Below are positions 21,778-33,714 of a stretch of DNA of 64,000 nt, one piece after another. The stretch comes from Delphinus delphis (taxonomy: Eukaryota > Chordata > Mammalia > Artiodactyla > Delphinidae). The translations under genes were made by a program, and so were the position numbers. Where the stretch lies: NCBI RefSeq assembly GCF_949987515.2, contig NC_082698.1, forward strand, positions 33,942,070 through 34,006,069. Reading direction: 5' to 3'. Numbering within the stretch: position 1 is the stretch's first letter; each line of letters opens with the position of its first letter. The notes beneath the pieces are model-generated. The model had not been told where the DNA came from. It ran no database searches and was given only the letters and a program-made list of their open reading frames with translations.

Positions 21778-22133
21778 TGGGACTTCCCGGTGGCGCAGCG
21801 GTTAAGAATCTGCCTGCCAATGCAGGGGACACGGGTTTGAGCCCTGGTCCAGGAAGATCCCACATGCCGCAGAGCAGCTAAGCCCGTGTGCCACAACTAC
21901 TGAGCCTGCGCTCTAGGTTCTGCAGGCCACAAGTATTGAGCCCACGTGCCACAACTACTGAAGCCCACATGCCTAGAGCCCGTGCTCTGCAACAAGAGAA
22001 GCCACCGCAATAAGAAGCCTGTGCACTGAAATGAAGAGTAGCCCCCGCTTGCCATGACTAGAGAAAGCACTCGCGCAGCTTTCGAAGACCCAACGTAGCC
22101 AAAAATAAATAAAATAAATTTATTTTTTAAAAA
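21778..22133 (+). mobile_element. CHR-type SINE, long form
   Basis: GGGACTTCCCGGTGGCGCAG head. The left duplication AAAAATCATGAT (21,766-21,777) reappears as AAAAATCATCATGAT after the tail. Confidence 0.93.
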
Positions 22134-22209
22134 AATCATCATGATCCTTTGCCCAGTGTTACAGGCTACTTTATTTTAGGACATGTAGAGTTATATTTGG
22201 GGGCAGGAG

Positions 22210-22305
22210 CTCTGAAGGAGCAAGGGTCCCTGTAATGGTATCCCTGGCACCTAGCACAGTGTCTGGCACATAGTAGGAGTCCATTATTTGTTGGATGAAT
22301 TTGAC
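22210..22305 (+). repeat. L2 LINE 3' end
   Basis: CACCTAGCACAGTGTCTGG, CACATAGTAGGAGTCC and TTTGTTGGATGAAT are the standard L2 tail. Confidence 0.85.
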
Positions 22306-23298
22306 GGGGACACAGGCTCCTGGAAGTAGGAAGCCCTAACCATAAACATAATTCAGTTTTTGCTTACAGTTTGCCATTTCCATTCTCCTAATGTCAGTGT
22401 AGCCAGTAATTAGTACTTGTGTGTGTGTCTCTTATAAAGAAATTAGAGGTGGTAGTGTATTTCCAAGATTTCTTGCAGGTCTGAGTTATTCGTGGGAACT
22501 ACGTTGGTTTGAAAAGGGATAGGACATAAGGGACAGGACAGTGGGGTGGAAAAGGGCTCTGCATATTGTACAAAGACTCAGTTCAACTGGATTCTGGTCT
22601 TGGTCTGCCATGAGCTTGGCCGTGTGGTTGTGGGTGCTGGACCAGATCATCTTTCAAGTTCCTCCCAACTCCATGAATCTGAGACCTTATATTTTTAAAA
22701 GCTCTAATCTCTGTTCGAACCTCAGAAGGGATTTTGCCTTGCTCTCTAGCTGTACTTTGGCTCTGAGAATAGGCAGTTTCTCATAATCAGTTGGAGTCAT
22801 GATGCTAGTATAATGGAGTTGCTGGCAGTAGAGATTGTATAATTGTTTTATGAAGTGATATATAATAAAGAATATTCCTTTGACAGCTCATGTGATACAT
22901 ATCAACGTTTGTAATCGGTGCTCTTTAATAGTTTTAATTTTTTAAATAGCTGTATAGTTGCCTTTGTAGTATAGCAACGAAGTCTCACTCAAGATCAGTT
23001 TATAAGGAAGATAATACTGCTTATTATGGAGCTTTTTGTCACAAAGGATCCAAGTTCACTTGCAATAGTAACTGGATAAAAAATATCCAACAATTCAGTG
23101 ACTAGCATAATGGGCCCTGCAACTCATTTGTTTTTGTTTTCTTCTGTCTATTAAATACAAAAAAAATGGCTTGTGGGGCAAACCTAATATGTAATTGACT
23201 TTCTTATTTCTTAAGGAATGAGATTCTGAATTCAGTACTTGCACTGGTGATTTTTTTTCTGAAGAACACATGATCTACTACATATATGCTAAAAATCA
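22306..23298. other. IDE intron 1, unassigned
   Basis: Unique-looking AT-rich sequence. No exon, no repeat recognised. Confidence 0.4.
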
Positions 23299-23313
23299 AA
23301 CATTCTGCCTTTT

Positions 23314-23512
23314 TTTTGTGTGTGGTACACGGGCTTCTCACTGTGTGGCCTCTCCCGTTGTGGAGCAAAGGCTCCGGACGCGCAGGCTCAGCGGCCATGG
23401 CTCACGGGCCCAGCTGCTCCGCGGCATGTGGGATCTTCCTGGACCGGGGCACGAACCCATGTTCCCTGCATCGGCAGGCGGACTCTCAACCACTGCGCCA
23501 CCAGGGAAGCCC
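23314..23512 (-). mobile_element. CHR-type SINE, short GC-rich form
   Basis: Antisense copy with 15-bp duplications AACATTCTGCCTTTT (23,299-23,313 and 23,513-23,527). Confidence 0.95.
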
Positions 23513-23688
23513 AACATTCTGCCTTTTAAGGGAAAACTTATATGAATCTATTTAATACATGGCTGATTTTAAAAATTAATTTTTATATTTACCAAAGTAA
23601 TACAGGCAGAGTTTTAAGAGTTAAATAGTACTAAAAGGTTTACAGCAAAAACAGCAGTTCCCTGCTCCCAGAGGCAACCACATTCAAC

Positions 23689-23815
23689 TTTTTTTGTGGG
23701 GAGGGGGCTGCACTGCGCTGTATGCAGGGATCTTAGTTCCCCAACCAGGGATGGAACCTGCGTCCCCTTCAGTGGAAGGGCAGAGTCTTAGCCACTGGAC
23801 CGCCAGGGAAGTCCC
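23689..23815 (-). mobile_element. CHR-type SINE, short old form
   Basis: Antisense copy with perfect duplications CACATTCAAC (23,679-23,688 and 23,816-23,825). Confidence 0.92.
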
Positions 23816-24480
23816 CACATTCAACGTTTTAAGCTATTTATTTTGAAATTTATTTTAATATTTCTAAATAATATGCTAATACTGTTATTCCTTGATTTCT
23901 TAATTTTAGGAATTATCTGTTGATTTGTTTTTATGGTAATAAAGATTTAATTCTCTTCCCTTATCCTTCCTTCTTGCTCCATCTTACCAACTAGTTATGT
24001 CACAGATTTTGGATATAGCAGTCTTCTGTATTTATATTATTATGCCTTTGCAAATATTATTCACTGCCAGGCTAAGTAGTGTAATCTGATGACATCCTTC
24101 TTCTTGTTCATGTTTTTGTTTTTGCCTTTTGTCATTTTCTGTTTACTTATTTCTGCTTCTTCCCAGTTGCTTCCATAGCCACTTAGTACAATTTCTCACG
24201 TGACCAAACTTATTAAATGATCTATTGATTCCATATTTTTTCCTTGGAGACTTTCCCTCCAGACACTTTCCCCTGAGCTGCAGTCTGAAATAGTTTTGCT
24301 CCAGGCCTGCTGTAAAGTGGTTGCCTGGAATTTCCCTTTGTTTCTCTCCTATAATGAATTTCCTGAATCTCATATTTTGTTCTATCTTGGTTTGCTTCTT
24401 CATTCAAAAGATATATGGTATATTTGAAACATGTATTCCAGTAACTTCTTGAGAAAGAGAGCACATGGGAGATAACTTTT

Positions 24481-24691
24481 TTTTTTTTTTTTTTTTTTTC
24501 CAGTACTTGGGCCTCTCACTGTTGTGGCCTCTTCCGTTGCGGAGCACAGGCTCCGGACGCGCAGGCTCAGCGGCCATGGCTCACGGGCCCAGCCGCTCCG
24601 AGGCATGTGGGATCCTCCCAGACCGGGGCACAAACCAGTGTCCCCTGCATCGGCAGGCAGACTCTCAACCACTGCGCCACCAGGGAAGCCC
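24481..24691 (-). mobile_element. CHR-type SINE, short GC-rich form
   Basis: Antisense copy with a long T run and perfect duplications GGGAGATAACTTTT (24,467-24,480 and 24,692-24,705). Confidence 0.95.
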
Positions 24692-25019
24692 GGGAGATAA
24701 CTTTTTAAAGGTCTTCTAATGATTTCCTAAACAGAAAAGTGTAGATTTGGGTTTTCATATGAATCTACATATTTGTAAAATAAATCTACAAAATTGAGAA
24801 AGATGATCTGAATGGCTTCCACTCTTCCATCCAGCTCTAGAGTTGTAGGATTCTAAATACTTGAGAATTAAATGATTTTACAGATCATTTTAGCAAATGG
24901 TTAAAGCAACAAATTTTTGAAGAGACCCTTTGCAGAACTTTGACAAAAAAATGGACACATAACTTTTCTTTTTCTCCCCTTTCTTTTGATTGTTCTTTGC
25001 GTATTTCCATTTTATTTTT

Positions 25020-25403
25020 TTTTCTTGCAGTTTTATTGAGATCTAATTGGCATACAGCATGGTGTAAGTCTTAGGTGTACAACATAATGATTTGACTTAC
25101 ATACATCCTGAAATGATTACTACGGTACATTTACTGAACATCCATCATCTATATAGCTACAAAATTAAAGAAATAGAAAAAAATATTTTTCCTCGTGATG
25201 TGAACTCTTGGATTTACTCTCTTAACAACTTTCATATATAGCATAGAACAGTGTTAATTATATTTATCATGTTGTACATTACATTCCCGGTACTTATTTA
25301 TCTCATAACTGGAAGTTTGTACCTTTTGACTGCCTTCATCCAATTCTCCCTTCCCCTATCCCTCCACCTCTGGTAACCACAAATCTGACCTCTTTTCCTA
25401 GGA
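25020..25403 (-). mobile_element. L1 LINE 3' end
   Basis: Antisense artiodactyl/cetacean-type L1 3' UTR: GTTTTATTGAGATCTAATTGG, CTTAGGTGTACAACATAATG, GAACATCCATCATCTATATAG, CTCTGGTAACCACAAATCTG. Confidence 0.85.
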
Positions 25404-25620
25404 GTTTTTTTTTTTTTAATATTTTATTTATTTATTTGGCTGCGCTGGGTCTTTAGTTGCAGTATGAGGGGTCTTTGTTGCCGCATGCGGGATCTTTAGT
25501 TGCAGTATGTGGAATCTTTGGTTGTGGCATGCGGGATCTAGTTCCCTAACCAGGGATTGAACCTGGGTCCCCTGTGTTGGGAGTGAGGAGTCTTAACCAC
25601 TGGACCACCAGGGAAGTCCC
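25404..25620 (-). mobile_element. CHR-type SINE, old form with extra body units
   Basis: Antisense copy, 217 bp, with repeated GCATGCGGGATCTTTAGTTG-like units and a head that is reverse of GGGACTTCCCTGGTGGTCC. Confidence 0.9.
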
Positions 25621-25621
25621 T

Positions 25622-26090
25622 GTTTGTTCTTGAAGTATAATTGACCTGTAACACTATGTTAGTTCCTGTTACACAATATAGCAATTTGATATTTCTGTAC
25701 ATTTCAAAATGATCACCACGATAAGTTTAGTTACCATATGTCATCATACAAAGATATTACATAATTATTGAATATATTCCCCACACTGTACATTTTATAC
25801 CCATCACTCATTTATTTTGTAACTGGGAGTTTGTACTTCTTAATCTCCCTCACCTATTTCTCTCCTCCCCTAGCCCCCTCCCCTCTGGCAACCACCTGTT
25901 TGTTCTCTGTATCTGTTTGTTTGTTTGTTCATTTGTTCTGTTTTTTAGATTCCACATACAAGTGAAATCATACAGTATTTGTCTCTCTGACTTATTTCAC
26001 TTAACATAATACCCTCTAGGTCCATCCATGTTGTTGCAAATGACAAGATTCCATTCTTTTTTATGGTTGAGTAATATTCCATTGTTTGAG

Positions 26091-26121
<31 letters not shown>

Positions 26122-26215
26122 TAAACACATACACACATGTATCTCTCACATCTTTATTCATCTATTGATGTACACTTGGATTATTTTATAACTTGGCTAT
26201 TGTAAATCATGCTAC
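25622..26215 (-). mobile_element. L1 LINE 3' end, second antisense copy
   Basis: A separate L1 tail: TTGACCTGTAACACTATG, ATTTCAAAATGATCACCACG, CCCCTCTGGCAACCACC, TAGATTCCACATACAAGTG, GGTCCATCCATGTTGTTGC. It includes an (AT)n(AC)n tract at about 26,088-26,122. Confidence 0.85.
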
Positions 26216-27040
26216 AATGAAATGATATATCCGATAAGGGGTTAATATCCAAAATATACAAAGAACTCATACAACTCAACATCAAAATAAACAACCCAAT
26301 CAAAAAATGGGCAGAGAGGGACTTCCCTGGCAGTCCAGTGGTTAAGACTTCGCCATCCAGTGCAAGGGGTGCGGGTTCAATCCCTGGTTGGGGAGCTAAG
26401 ATCCCACATGCCTCGGGGCCAAAAAACCAAAACATAAAAGAGAAGCAATATTGTAACAAATTCAATAAAGAGTTTAAAAATGGTCCACATCAAAAAAAAA
26501 AAATCTAAAAGAAAAAAAATGGGCAGAGAATCTAATAGATATTTTTTCCAAAGAAGACATAAAGATGGCCAATAGGCACATGAAAAGATGCTCATCACTA
26601 ATCGTCAGGGAAATAAATCAAAACCACAATGAGATCTCACCTCACATCTGTCAGGATGGCTATTATCAAAAAGACAACAAAGAAGAAGTGTTAGGATATG
26701 GAGAAAAGAGAACCCTTGTGCACTATTGGTGGGGATGTAAATTGGTGCAGCCACTGTGGAAAATAGTATGAAGGTTCCTCAAAATATTGAAAATAGAACT
26801 ACCATATGATCCAGCAATTCCACTTCTGGGTATGTATCTGAAGAAAATGAAAACATTAATTCGAAAAGATATATGGAGTCCTGTGATCATTGCAGCATTA
26901 TTTACAATAGCCAAGATGTGGAAGTAACCTAAGTGCCCATCAGTAGATGAGTGGATAAAGATGATGAGGTGTACACACACACAAACACACACACACACAC
27001 AAAATGTAGTATTACTCAGCCATAAAAAAGAATGAAATCC
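26216..27040 (+). mobile_element. L1 LINE ORF2-end fragment, sense
   Basis: Sense L1 from GAAATGATATATCCGATAAGG through CAATCAAAAAATGGGCAGAG, GGCACATGAAAAGATGCTC, GGATGTAAATTGGTGCAGCC and a CA tract to CAGCCATAAAAAAGAATGAAA. It meets the antisense L1 head to head at 26,215 and overlaps it in content. A SINE at 26,318-26,513 interrupts it. Confidence 0.85.
26318..26513 (+). mobile_element. CHR-1-like SINE with full 3' tail
   Basis: Head GGGACTTCCCTGGCAGTCC, B box GGTTCAATCCC, then a tail containing AGAAGCAATATTGTAAC and GGTCCACATCAAAAAA, which I associate with CHR-1. Perfect 16-bp duplications AAAAAATGGGCAGAGA (26,302-26,317 and 26,514-26,529). Confidence 0.92.
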
Positions 27041-27074
27041 TTTGTTTTTAATTGAACTTAAAAGATTTGTTTTT

Positions 27075-27283
27075 TGTTTTTTTTTTTTTTGGTGGTACAC
27101 AGGCCTCTCACTGTTGTGGCCTCTCCCATTGTGGAGCACAGGCTCCGGACGCGCAGGTTCAGTGGCCGTGGCTCACAGGCCCAGCCGCTCCGCAGCATGC
27201 GGGATCCTCCCGGACCGGGGCACGAACCCATGTCCCCTGCATCAGCAGGCAGACTCCCAACCACTGGGCCACCAGGGAAGCCC
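27075..27283 (-). mobile_element. CHR-type SINE, short GC-rich form
   Basis: Antisense copy with perfect 15-bp duplications AAAAGATTTGTTTTT (27,060-27,074 and 27,284-27,298). Confidence 0.95.
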
Positions 27284-27424
27284 AAAAGATTTGTTTTTAT
27301 GGAGCAAGTGCATTTGAGATTTTGCTTTTCAAACAAGAAGAAATGAAAACAAACATTAGCTTTCTTTTTTCCTTCTTTATTTGGTTGGTGAAAGTTTTCC
27401 CACCTTCCTTTCTTCCCTAGGGCT

Positions 27425-28463
27425 ACTCGGTGGTTTTTGTGTGCTCTGCTGATGGCTAATACATTATTACCCTTATGTTTCCTTCTAAGAGTTTTATTGT
27501 TTTAGCTCTTACATTTAGGCCTTTGATCTGTTTTAATTTTTGTATATGGTGTAGGAGTCCAGCTTCATCTTTTTGCATGTGGATGTCTGATTGTCCCAGC
27601 ACCATTTGTTGGAAAGACTATTCTTTCCCCCATTGAATTGTTTTGGTATCCTTGTCAGAAATCAGTTGATTGTAAGGGTGAGGGTTTCAATCTATTCTAT
27701 TAATATGTAAGTCTGTCCTTATCCAGACCACACTACTTTGATTACTATAGCTTTATTGTAAGTTTTGAAGTCAGGAAGTCTGAGTCCTCCATCTTCATTC
27801 TTATTTTTCAAGATTGTTTTGACTATCCTGGGTCCCTTGCATTTCCATACAAATTTTAGGATGAGCTTGTCAATATCTGCAAAGAAGCAACCAGATGGGA
27901 TTTTGATCTCTGTGGGGAGTATTGCTATCTTAAAGATATTAAATCTAATAATCCATGAATATGGAGTTCTTTCCATTTATTTAGATCTGCTTTAATTACT
28001 TACAACAGCGTTTTGCAGTTTTCACTGTATACGTTTTCTACTTCCTTGTTAAATTTATTTCTGTTTCATTTTTTGATGCTATTGTAAATGGACTTGTTTT
28101 CTTATTGCAATTTTAGTTTGTTCATTGCTATTATAGAGAAGTACAGTTGATTTTTTGTTTTCTATATACAAGATGATGTCTTCTGTGAAAAGAGCTGGTT
28201 TTACTTCTTCCTTTCCAATTTGGATTCCTTTTATTTCATTTTCTTGCCTAATTGGCCTGGCTAGAACCTTCAAGTACAGTGTTGAATAGAAATGGCAAGA
28301 GTGGACATCCTTGTCTTGATCTTAGGGTGAAAACAGTCTTTCACCTTTAATTATGCTGCCAGCTGTGGCTCTTTCATAGATACCCTTTATCAGGTTGAGG
28401 AAGTTCCCTTCTGTTCCTAGTTTTTTTGACTTCATTATGAATAGGTATGAAGAAATGTATTTT
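27425..28463 (-). mobile_element. L1 LINE ORF2 fragment
   Basis: Antisense ORF2 (endonuclease/reverse-transcriptase protein) C-terminal half. Minus-strand translation around 27,976-27,719 gives ERTPYSWIIRFNIFKIAILP and LPDFKTYNKAIVIK-like L1 ORF2 sequence; around 28,270 [15 protein letters not shown] sequence. Multiple stops show it is not functional. Confidence 0.9.
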
Positions 28464-28786
28464 GGGTTTCCCTGGTGGCACAGCGGTTAAGAATTCGCCT
28501 GCCAATGTAGGGGACATGGGTTCGAGCCCTGGTCCGGGAAGATCCCACATGCCGCGGAGCAACTAAGCCCGTGTGCCATGACTATTGAGCCTGTGCTCTA
28601 GAGCCCACACGCCACAGCTACTGAAGCCTGCGCATCTAGAGCACGTGCGCTGCAACAAGAGAAGCCACTGCAATAAGCCTGCGCGCCACAAGGAAGAGTA
28701 GCCTCCGCTCACCGCAACTAGAGAGAAAGCCCGCGCACAGCAATGAAGACCCAGTGCAGCTAAAAATAAATTAATTAAAAAAAAAA
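28464..28786 (+). mobile_element. CHR-type SINE, long form
   Basis: Full-length copy with duplications GAAATGTATTTT (28,452-28,463) and GAGATGTATTTT (28,787-28,798). Confidence 0.95.
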
Positions 28787-28849
28787 GAGATGTATTTTAA
28801 AAACAGCCTCATACTTGGCATTGAAAATATTGCAAATATATTAAACAGA

Positions 28850-30450
28850 GTTTTTTCTTTAACCATTTGACAGTAAGCTGCCAATTTGATGCCCTGTCAC
28901 TCCCTAATTCTTTAGTGTGATTTCCTGTAAACAAGGACATTCTCCTATATAACCGCAATATGATCGTTAAAATCAGAAAATTAACATTGATTCATTACTG
29001 CCATTTAAATCTCAGGTCCCATTCAAATGTCACCAGTTGTCCAGTTTTATCCTTTACTGAAGGATACCTAATGAAAGGATTCATTTCAGAATTAGCGTCA
29101 TCTTTAGTTGTCGTGTCTCTTTAGTCTCTTCAGAAGGGAAGTTCCACAGCCAAAGCATTTCATGACCTTGACTCTTTTAGAATTTACAGACCGGTTACTT
29201 TTAGAATGTCCCTAATTTGGTTTTTTCTGATTATTCCTCATGATCAAATGCAGGTTACCCAGCTTTGGCAGAAATGTCACAAAATCGATGCAGTGTATGT
29301 TTTCATTGCATCCTATCAGTTGACACTCAGTTTTGTCCTTTATTGGCTCTATTTACTTTGATCACTTTAAGATAGTTCCTCCCAGGCTTCTCCACGGTAA
29401 AATTACTCTTTTCCCTTTGTTATAAATATCTTCAGGGAAGATGCTTTAAAACCATGTAACTGTAATGTTCCTCATCAAACTTTCAACTTATTCATTTTAT
29501 TTATTTATATCAGTATAGACTTGTGTTGTCCTGTTTTATTTAAAGAGCTTTACTCTGTTACTATCGTGATTTAATCTGATGCTCAGATTGTCCCACACAT
29601 GGGCAGTGGGGACCCTTTCAAGCTGGCTCCTGTATCCATTTAACATCCATCTTTCTTTTGGTATTTTTTAATTTTTTGGCACAATGAGATATACCAGGCT
29701 CATCATCTCATTTCCCTGTCCCAGTCCTGGAATCAACCATTTCTCCAAGGAACGCTGGTTACTTTTAGTGGAGAATAAAATTTAGAAACCAAGTTCTAGG
29801 TGCTAAATGTACTCATCTGCTGTTTGGGGAGGAAGAGGAGGAAGATGGCTACTGCCTGGCCCTCTTATTAGACGGAGCCAGAGATACATGTATATACATA
29901 AATAGGTATTTGATATAGATACAGATACATAGATATACACAGATATTCTGTACACAGACCCACGTTAACATCTGTATTTATTTCCTGTCTGTCTATTTGT
30001 GTATATTGAAATCCATGAGCCATACAGATAACCTCCAATTCCAATCAAAGACTACAAAGTTCATTTTAGCTTTTTTCCTTTCCGTGTTTGTAATTCTTTG
30101 CCCTGATAGTGAGGACCCTGGTTCTTATTATTCTTAATAAATACACTTATTTAATCCATCCTGCTAGATGTAACCAACATCTCATCATTGCTGCCGCCCC
30201 CTTCCCTTTGAGGTGCTTCCTGGGCACTGTCACCCTGTGTTGGGCTGCCCCAGGAGTCATTGCCCTTTTTATTCTGTGAGAGCTTTGACACCCTGCTTGA
30301 GGCTGTTTTCTCAAAAGTATGCATGCCTCCTTAACCCTGCTTGGGCCTCAACTACCATGCTGGGCCACCAAGAGCAATTCTACTCTCCTCACCCCACTCA
30401 GGAATGGGGATATTTTGAAATTTGCATTAGCCTTTATTTTAAATACCCTA
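28850..30450 (-). mobile_element. Ancient L1 LINE 3' region
   Basis: Antisense old L1 3' sequence: AAATGTCACCAGTTGTCC, GTTGTCGTGTCTCTTTAGTC, CATTTCATGACCTTGACTC, ATTCCTCATGATCAAATGC, CATCCTATCAGTTGAC, GAAATCCATGAGCC. Diverged; boundaries approximate. Confidence 0.65.
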
Positions 30451-31149
30451 AAGTTTGTAAATAGAGCCGAGTACAAGGCCTAACTTTGTATGTTGTCTAT
30501 AAAATTCAGGGAATAGAAAGTGATGGAAAAGGGTTTGGGTAACCATGTCCTCAAAAACAACACTATCTTGTCTTTTTTCCTAGGGGTTTTCTGGTTGGTG
30601 GCTGTAAAACAGGTGCTGTTTGAATAGGAAGTCGTAGGTGCAGAGTGGGTTGTTGGACTTAAATTTGTAACCATTTATGTGGGAAAAGTATATAAGCACA
30701 TTTTCTAGAAGGAGGTACATTAAAAATGTGTTTATCTTTAGGTGGTGGAATCTAGGTAATTCGTATTTCCTCATACTTAAAAAAAACTATATACAACTAG
30801 CATAGATAACTTTGTTTCTTTTAGTATATGAGTAGTTATAAAATAAAAGAAATAAAAATAAAACAAGTGCTTTAAATGCCCAGTACTGAGAACTTTTGCT
30901 TGATGGTCCTGGGATGCGGGAGAAGAAAAACGAAAAATGTATGTGCCCATATTCTTAGGAAAGCGTTTGATAAACACTTATTTAGTTTAATTTAGTTTTG
31001 TTTTTTTCTACCTTTGGCCTTCTAGTAGCATAGAATCCTGGCTCTTCACATCTTCTATAATGTAGTGTAGACATCCCAATGCATTAACTTTTTTTTTTTT
31101 TGGTGGGGACAGAGGGTCTGGATACAGATGTATTTTTAATTTTTAAAAA
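30451..31149. other. IDE intron 1, unassigned
   Basis: AT-rich unique-looking sequence with no exon or repeat recognised. Confidence 0.4.
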
Positions 31150-32171
31150 GCTTTTTATTTTGAACTAATTTTAGACTTAACAGAAAAGTTGCAGAAATAA
31201 TACACTTCCCCTGTACTTAATCTTTGTATAATTATCAAGAACAAGAAATTAGTATCTTTACCTTTGTAGTTGATAAATATCTTGGAGGAGATACTTTGGG
31301 ACTGTGCAAATCCTTTTTGACCTTACTTTTTAGCATCTACCAGTAGATCTCTGCAACAGTTAGTACTGCACTTAAAGATGATTATTTCCCTCTTTATTTA
31401 TTAATTGAAATTCTGTGAGGGAGAAATGTTTTTCTCCCTCATTTGTTTACTTATTTACGTATTTCTTTCAGTATGGATTCACAGATCCTTATTTTACTCG
31501 ACAGGTTAAAATTCATTGCTATCATTATTTATGTGTTGAACAAATTGTTCTAGCTTTGGCCATTAGGAACGCCTTTGGGTTGGCTCCTGTGTACTTTCAA
31601 TAAGCCTCTATCTTTTTTAGAGAACTACTTTACTTCTGGCACTATAAGGTGTTTCAGACTCATTTCGTATTTTCTTTGCCCTATCCCTGAAATCAACTAC
31701 TTGATTCTTTTTATTGGAAAGTGATGTTTAGGGATCACAGTCTGGACACTAGATGTACTTACGGTCACTGAGGTGTCATTGCGTTTAGTGGATAGTCTAG
31801 CTACCCCCACACATAAACATATTTATGTTTCTAAATCTGGATAGATATACTCCAAATCATGAGTCTGTATTGATATCTCTGATTCCGATTTAGTATTACA
31901 AACCTTATTTTAGTCTTTTCTTTTTCCCTATTTATAGTTTCTTCCTCTAACAACGAGTACACTGGATTTCATTATCTACAATTTATTTACTTATTTGATC
32001 AGTTCTGGTATACATATAAAGTGCTTTCATAATTGCTAGCCCACACCTCTGTAAGAAACACTTTTGATAACTATATCATAACATTTATGTACAGTAATTT
32101 CTGTCTTTATTGTATCCAGTCAAAATACTATTTTCCAGTTAAAGTTAGTTCATTTCTGTCTTTTCTTTAGA

Positions 32172-32385
32172 AGTTACCTTTTTTTTTTTTTTGCGGTACG
32201 CAGGCCTCTCACTGCTGTGGCCTCTCCCGTTGCGGAGCACAGGCTCCAGATGCGCAGGCTCAGGGGCCATGGCTCACAGGCCCAGCCGCTCTGCGGCATG
32301 TGGGATCCTCCCAGACCAGGGCACGAACCCGTGTCCCCTGCGTTGGCAGGCGGACTCTCAACCACTGCGCCACCAGGGAAGCCCA
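32172..32385 (-). mobile_element. CHR-type SINE, short GC-rich form, nested
   Basis: Antisense copy sitting inside the 3' tail of the long-form SINE to its right. CTGTCTTTT occurs on both sides (near 32,156 and 32,387). Confidence 0.93.
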
Positions 32386-32394
32386 CTGTCTTTT

Positions 32395-32736
32395 TTTTAA
32401 ATTACTTTATTTATTTTTGGATGCATTGGGTCTTCATTGCTGCATGCGGCATTCTCTAGGTGCAGTGAGTGTGGGCTACTCTTCATTGTGGTGTGCGGGC
32501 TTCTTGTGGTGGCTTCTCTTGTTGCGGAGCACAGGCTCTAGGCGCGCGGGCCTCAGTAGTTGCATCACGCAGGCTCAGTAGTTATGACTCACGAGCTCTA
32601 GAGCTCAGGCTCAGTAGTTGTAGCACACAGGCTTAGTTGCTCCGCGGCATGTGGGATCTTCCTGGACTAGGGCTCAAATCCGTGTCCCCTGCGTTGGGAG
32701 TCGGATTCTTAACCACTGAGCCACCAGGGAAGTCTC
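32395..32736 (-). mobile_element. CHR-type SINE, long form
   Basis: Antisense full-length copy. Its 16-bp duplications AAGTTAGTTCATTTCT lie at 32,142-32,157 and 32,737-32,752 and enclose the nested short-form copy too. Confidence 0.93.
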
Positions 32737-32849
32737 AAGTTAGTTCATTTCTTTCCCACCCTCTTCAGTATGATTATGTTCATTTCTAATACAGTTCGTT
32801 TCTTTTGTTAGTATTTTTATTTTATTTTTACACTAACATCCTGACTGAT

Positions 32850-33215
32850 TTTAATGGTTTTTTATTGTTTTTAATTGTGAAATATACATAAAGTTTACCA
32901 TTTTAACCATTTTTAAGTGTACAGTTCAGTGGCACTAACTGTATCACATCAGTGTAATTACTTTGTTGCGCAGCCATCACCACCATTCATCTCCAGAACT
33001 TTTTCATTTTCCCAAACTGAAACTCTGTATCCGGCAAACAGTAACTTCCCATTCCCCCTTCCCCTCAGCCCCTGGCAACTACCCTTCTACTTTCTGTCTC
33101 TGAATTTGACTACTCTAGATATCACATATAAGTGGAATCAAACAGTCTTTGTGCTTTTGTGACTAGTTTACTTCACTTAACGTAAGGTCTTCAAGATTCA
33201 TCCATGTTGGGATTC
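32850..33215 (-). mobile_element. Old L1 LINE 3' fragment
   Basis: Antisense words AAGTTTACCATTTTAACCAT, AGTTCAGTGGCACTAAC, CAGCCATCACCACCATTC, CCCCTGGCAACTACCC, GACTACTCTAGATATC: an old L1 3' UTR. Confidence 0.8.
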
Positions 33216-33714
33216 TGTATTAACTTTTGAACTGTACTGTCGGAGTCTTGGGAATGCTTGACAGTATCACTGCCACTGAGGGGCCCTGAGATGGTGAGGT
33301 GGGGACTCTGACTTCCTCTGCTCCTCTTGAACCAGAGTAGTTTAGTTTTATGATTTACAGTTCTATAAGATTTCAGTAGAGGAAAGCATATTTTCTTTTT
33401 AAAAAAATAGTTTGGGAATCACATTATGAATAGTATTCAAGCCTCTACTTTAATACTAGGTGGTCAGGTGCTTCTGACACGACGTAGTCAGTGACGACTA
33501 TTCTAACTGTTCATCGGTTACCTAAGCATCAGTAGCTCTCCTTCCACCTTCCACCATTAAACTTAGTTTTGCCTGCTGAGGCAACACAAAGTGAGTTTGC
33601 TCTTTTACCTAATAGTCTTGGATATTTGAACGTTGCTTTTATGGATTGGTCGTAGTGTTGTGGAAGAGTCCATCCTGATACAGATCCTTTTGGGAGTAGG
33701 TGAGAATGCAGATA
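33216..33714. other. IDE intron 1, unassigned
   Basis: No exon or repeat recognised. Confidence 0.4.

Larger units (their letters stand above)
23580..24760. repeat. Old unclassified interspersed repeat, copy 2
   Basis: Collinear with 4,430-5,290: AGAGTTAAATAGTAC start, CAGTTCCCTGCTCCCAGAGG and CAACCACATTCAAC, and GTAACTTCTTGAGAAAGAGAG...GGGAGATAACTTTTTAAAG. Two SINEs (23,689-23,815 and 24,481-24,691) interrupt it. Confidence 0.5.
31150..32760 (-). mobile_element. Ancient L1 LINE 3' region, interrupted by two SINEs
   Basis: Same type of antisense old L1 tail as 28,850-30,450: TTTTAGACTTAACAGAAAAG, TATCTTGGAGGAGATACTTTG, TCACAGATCCTTATTTTACTCG-like, AATCATGAGTCTGTATTGATA. SINEs occupy 32,158-32,736. 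Confidence 0.6.
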
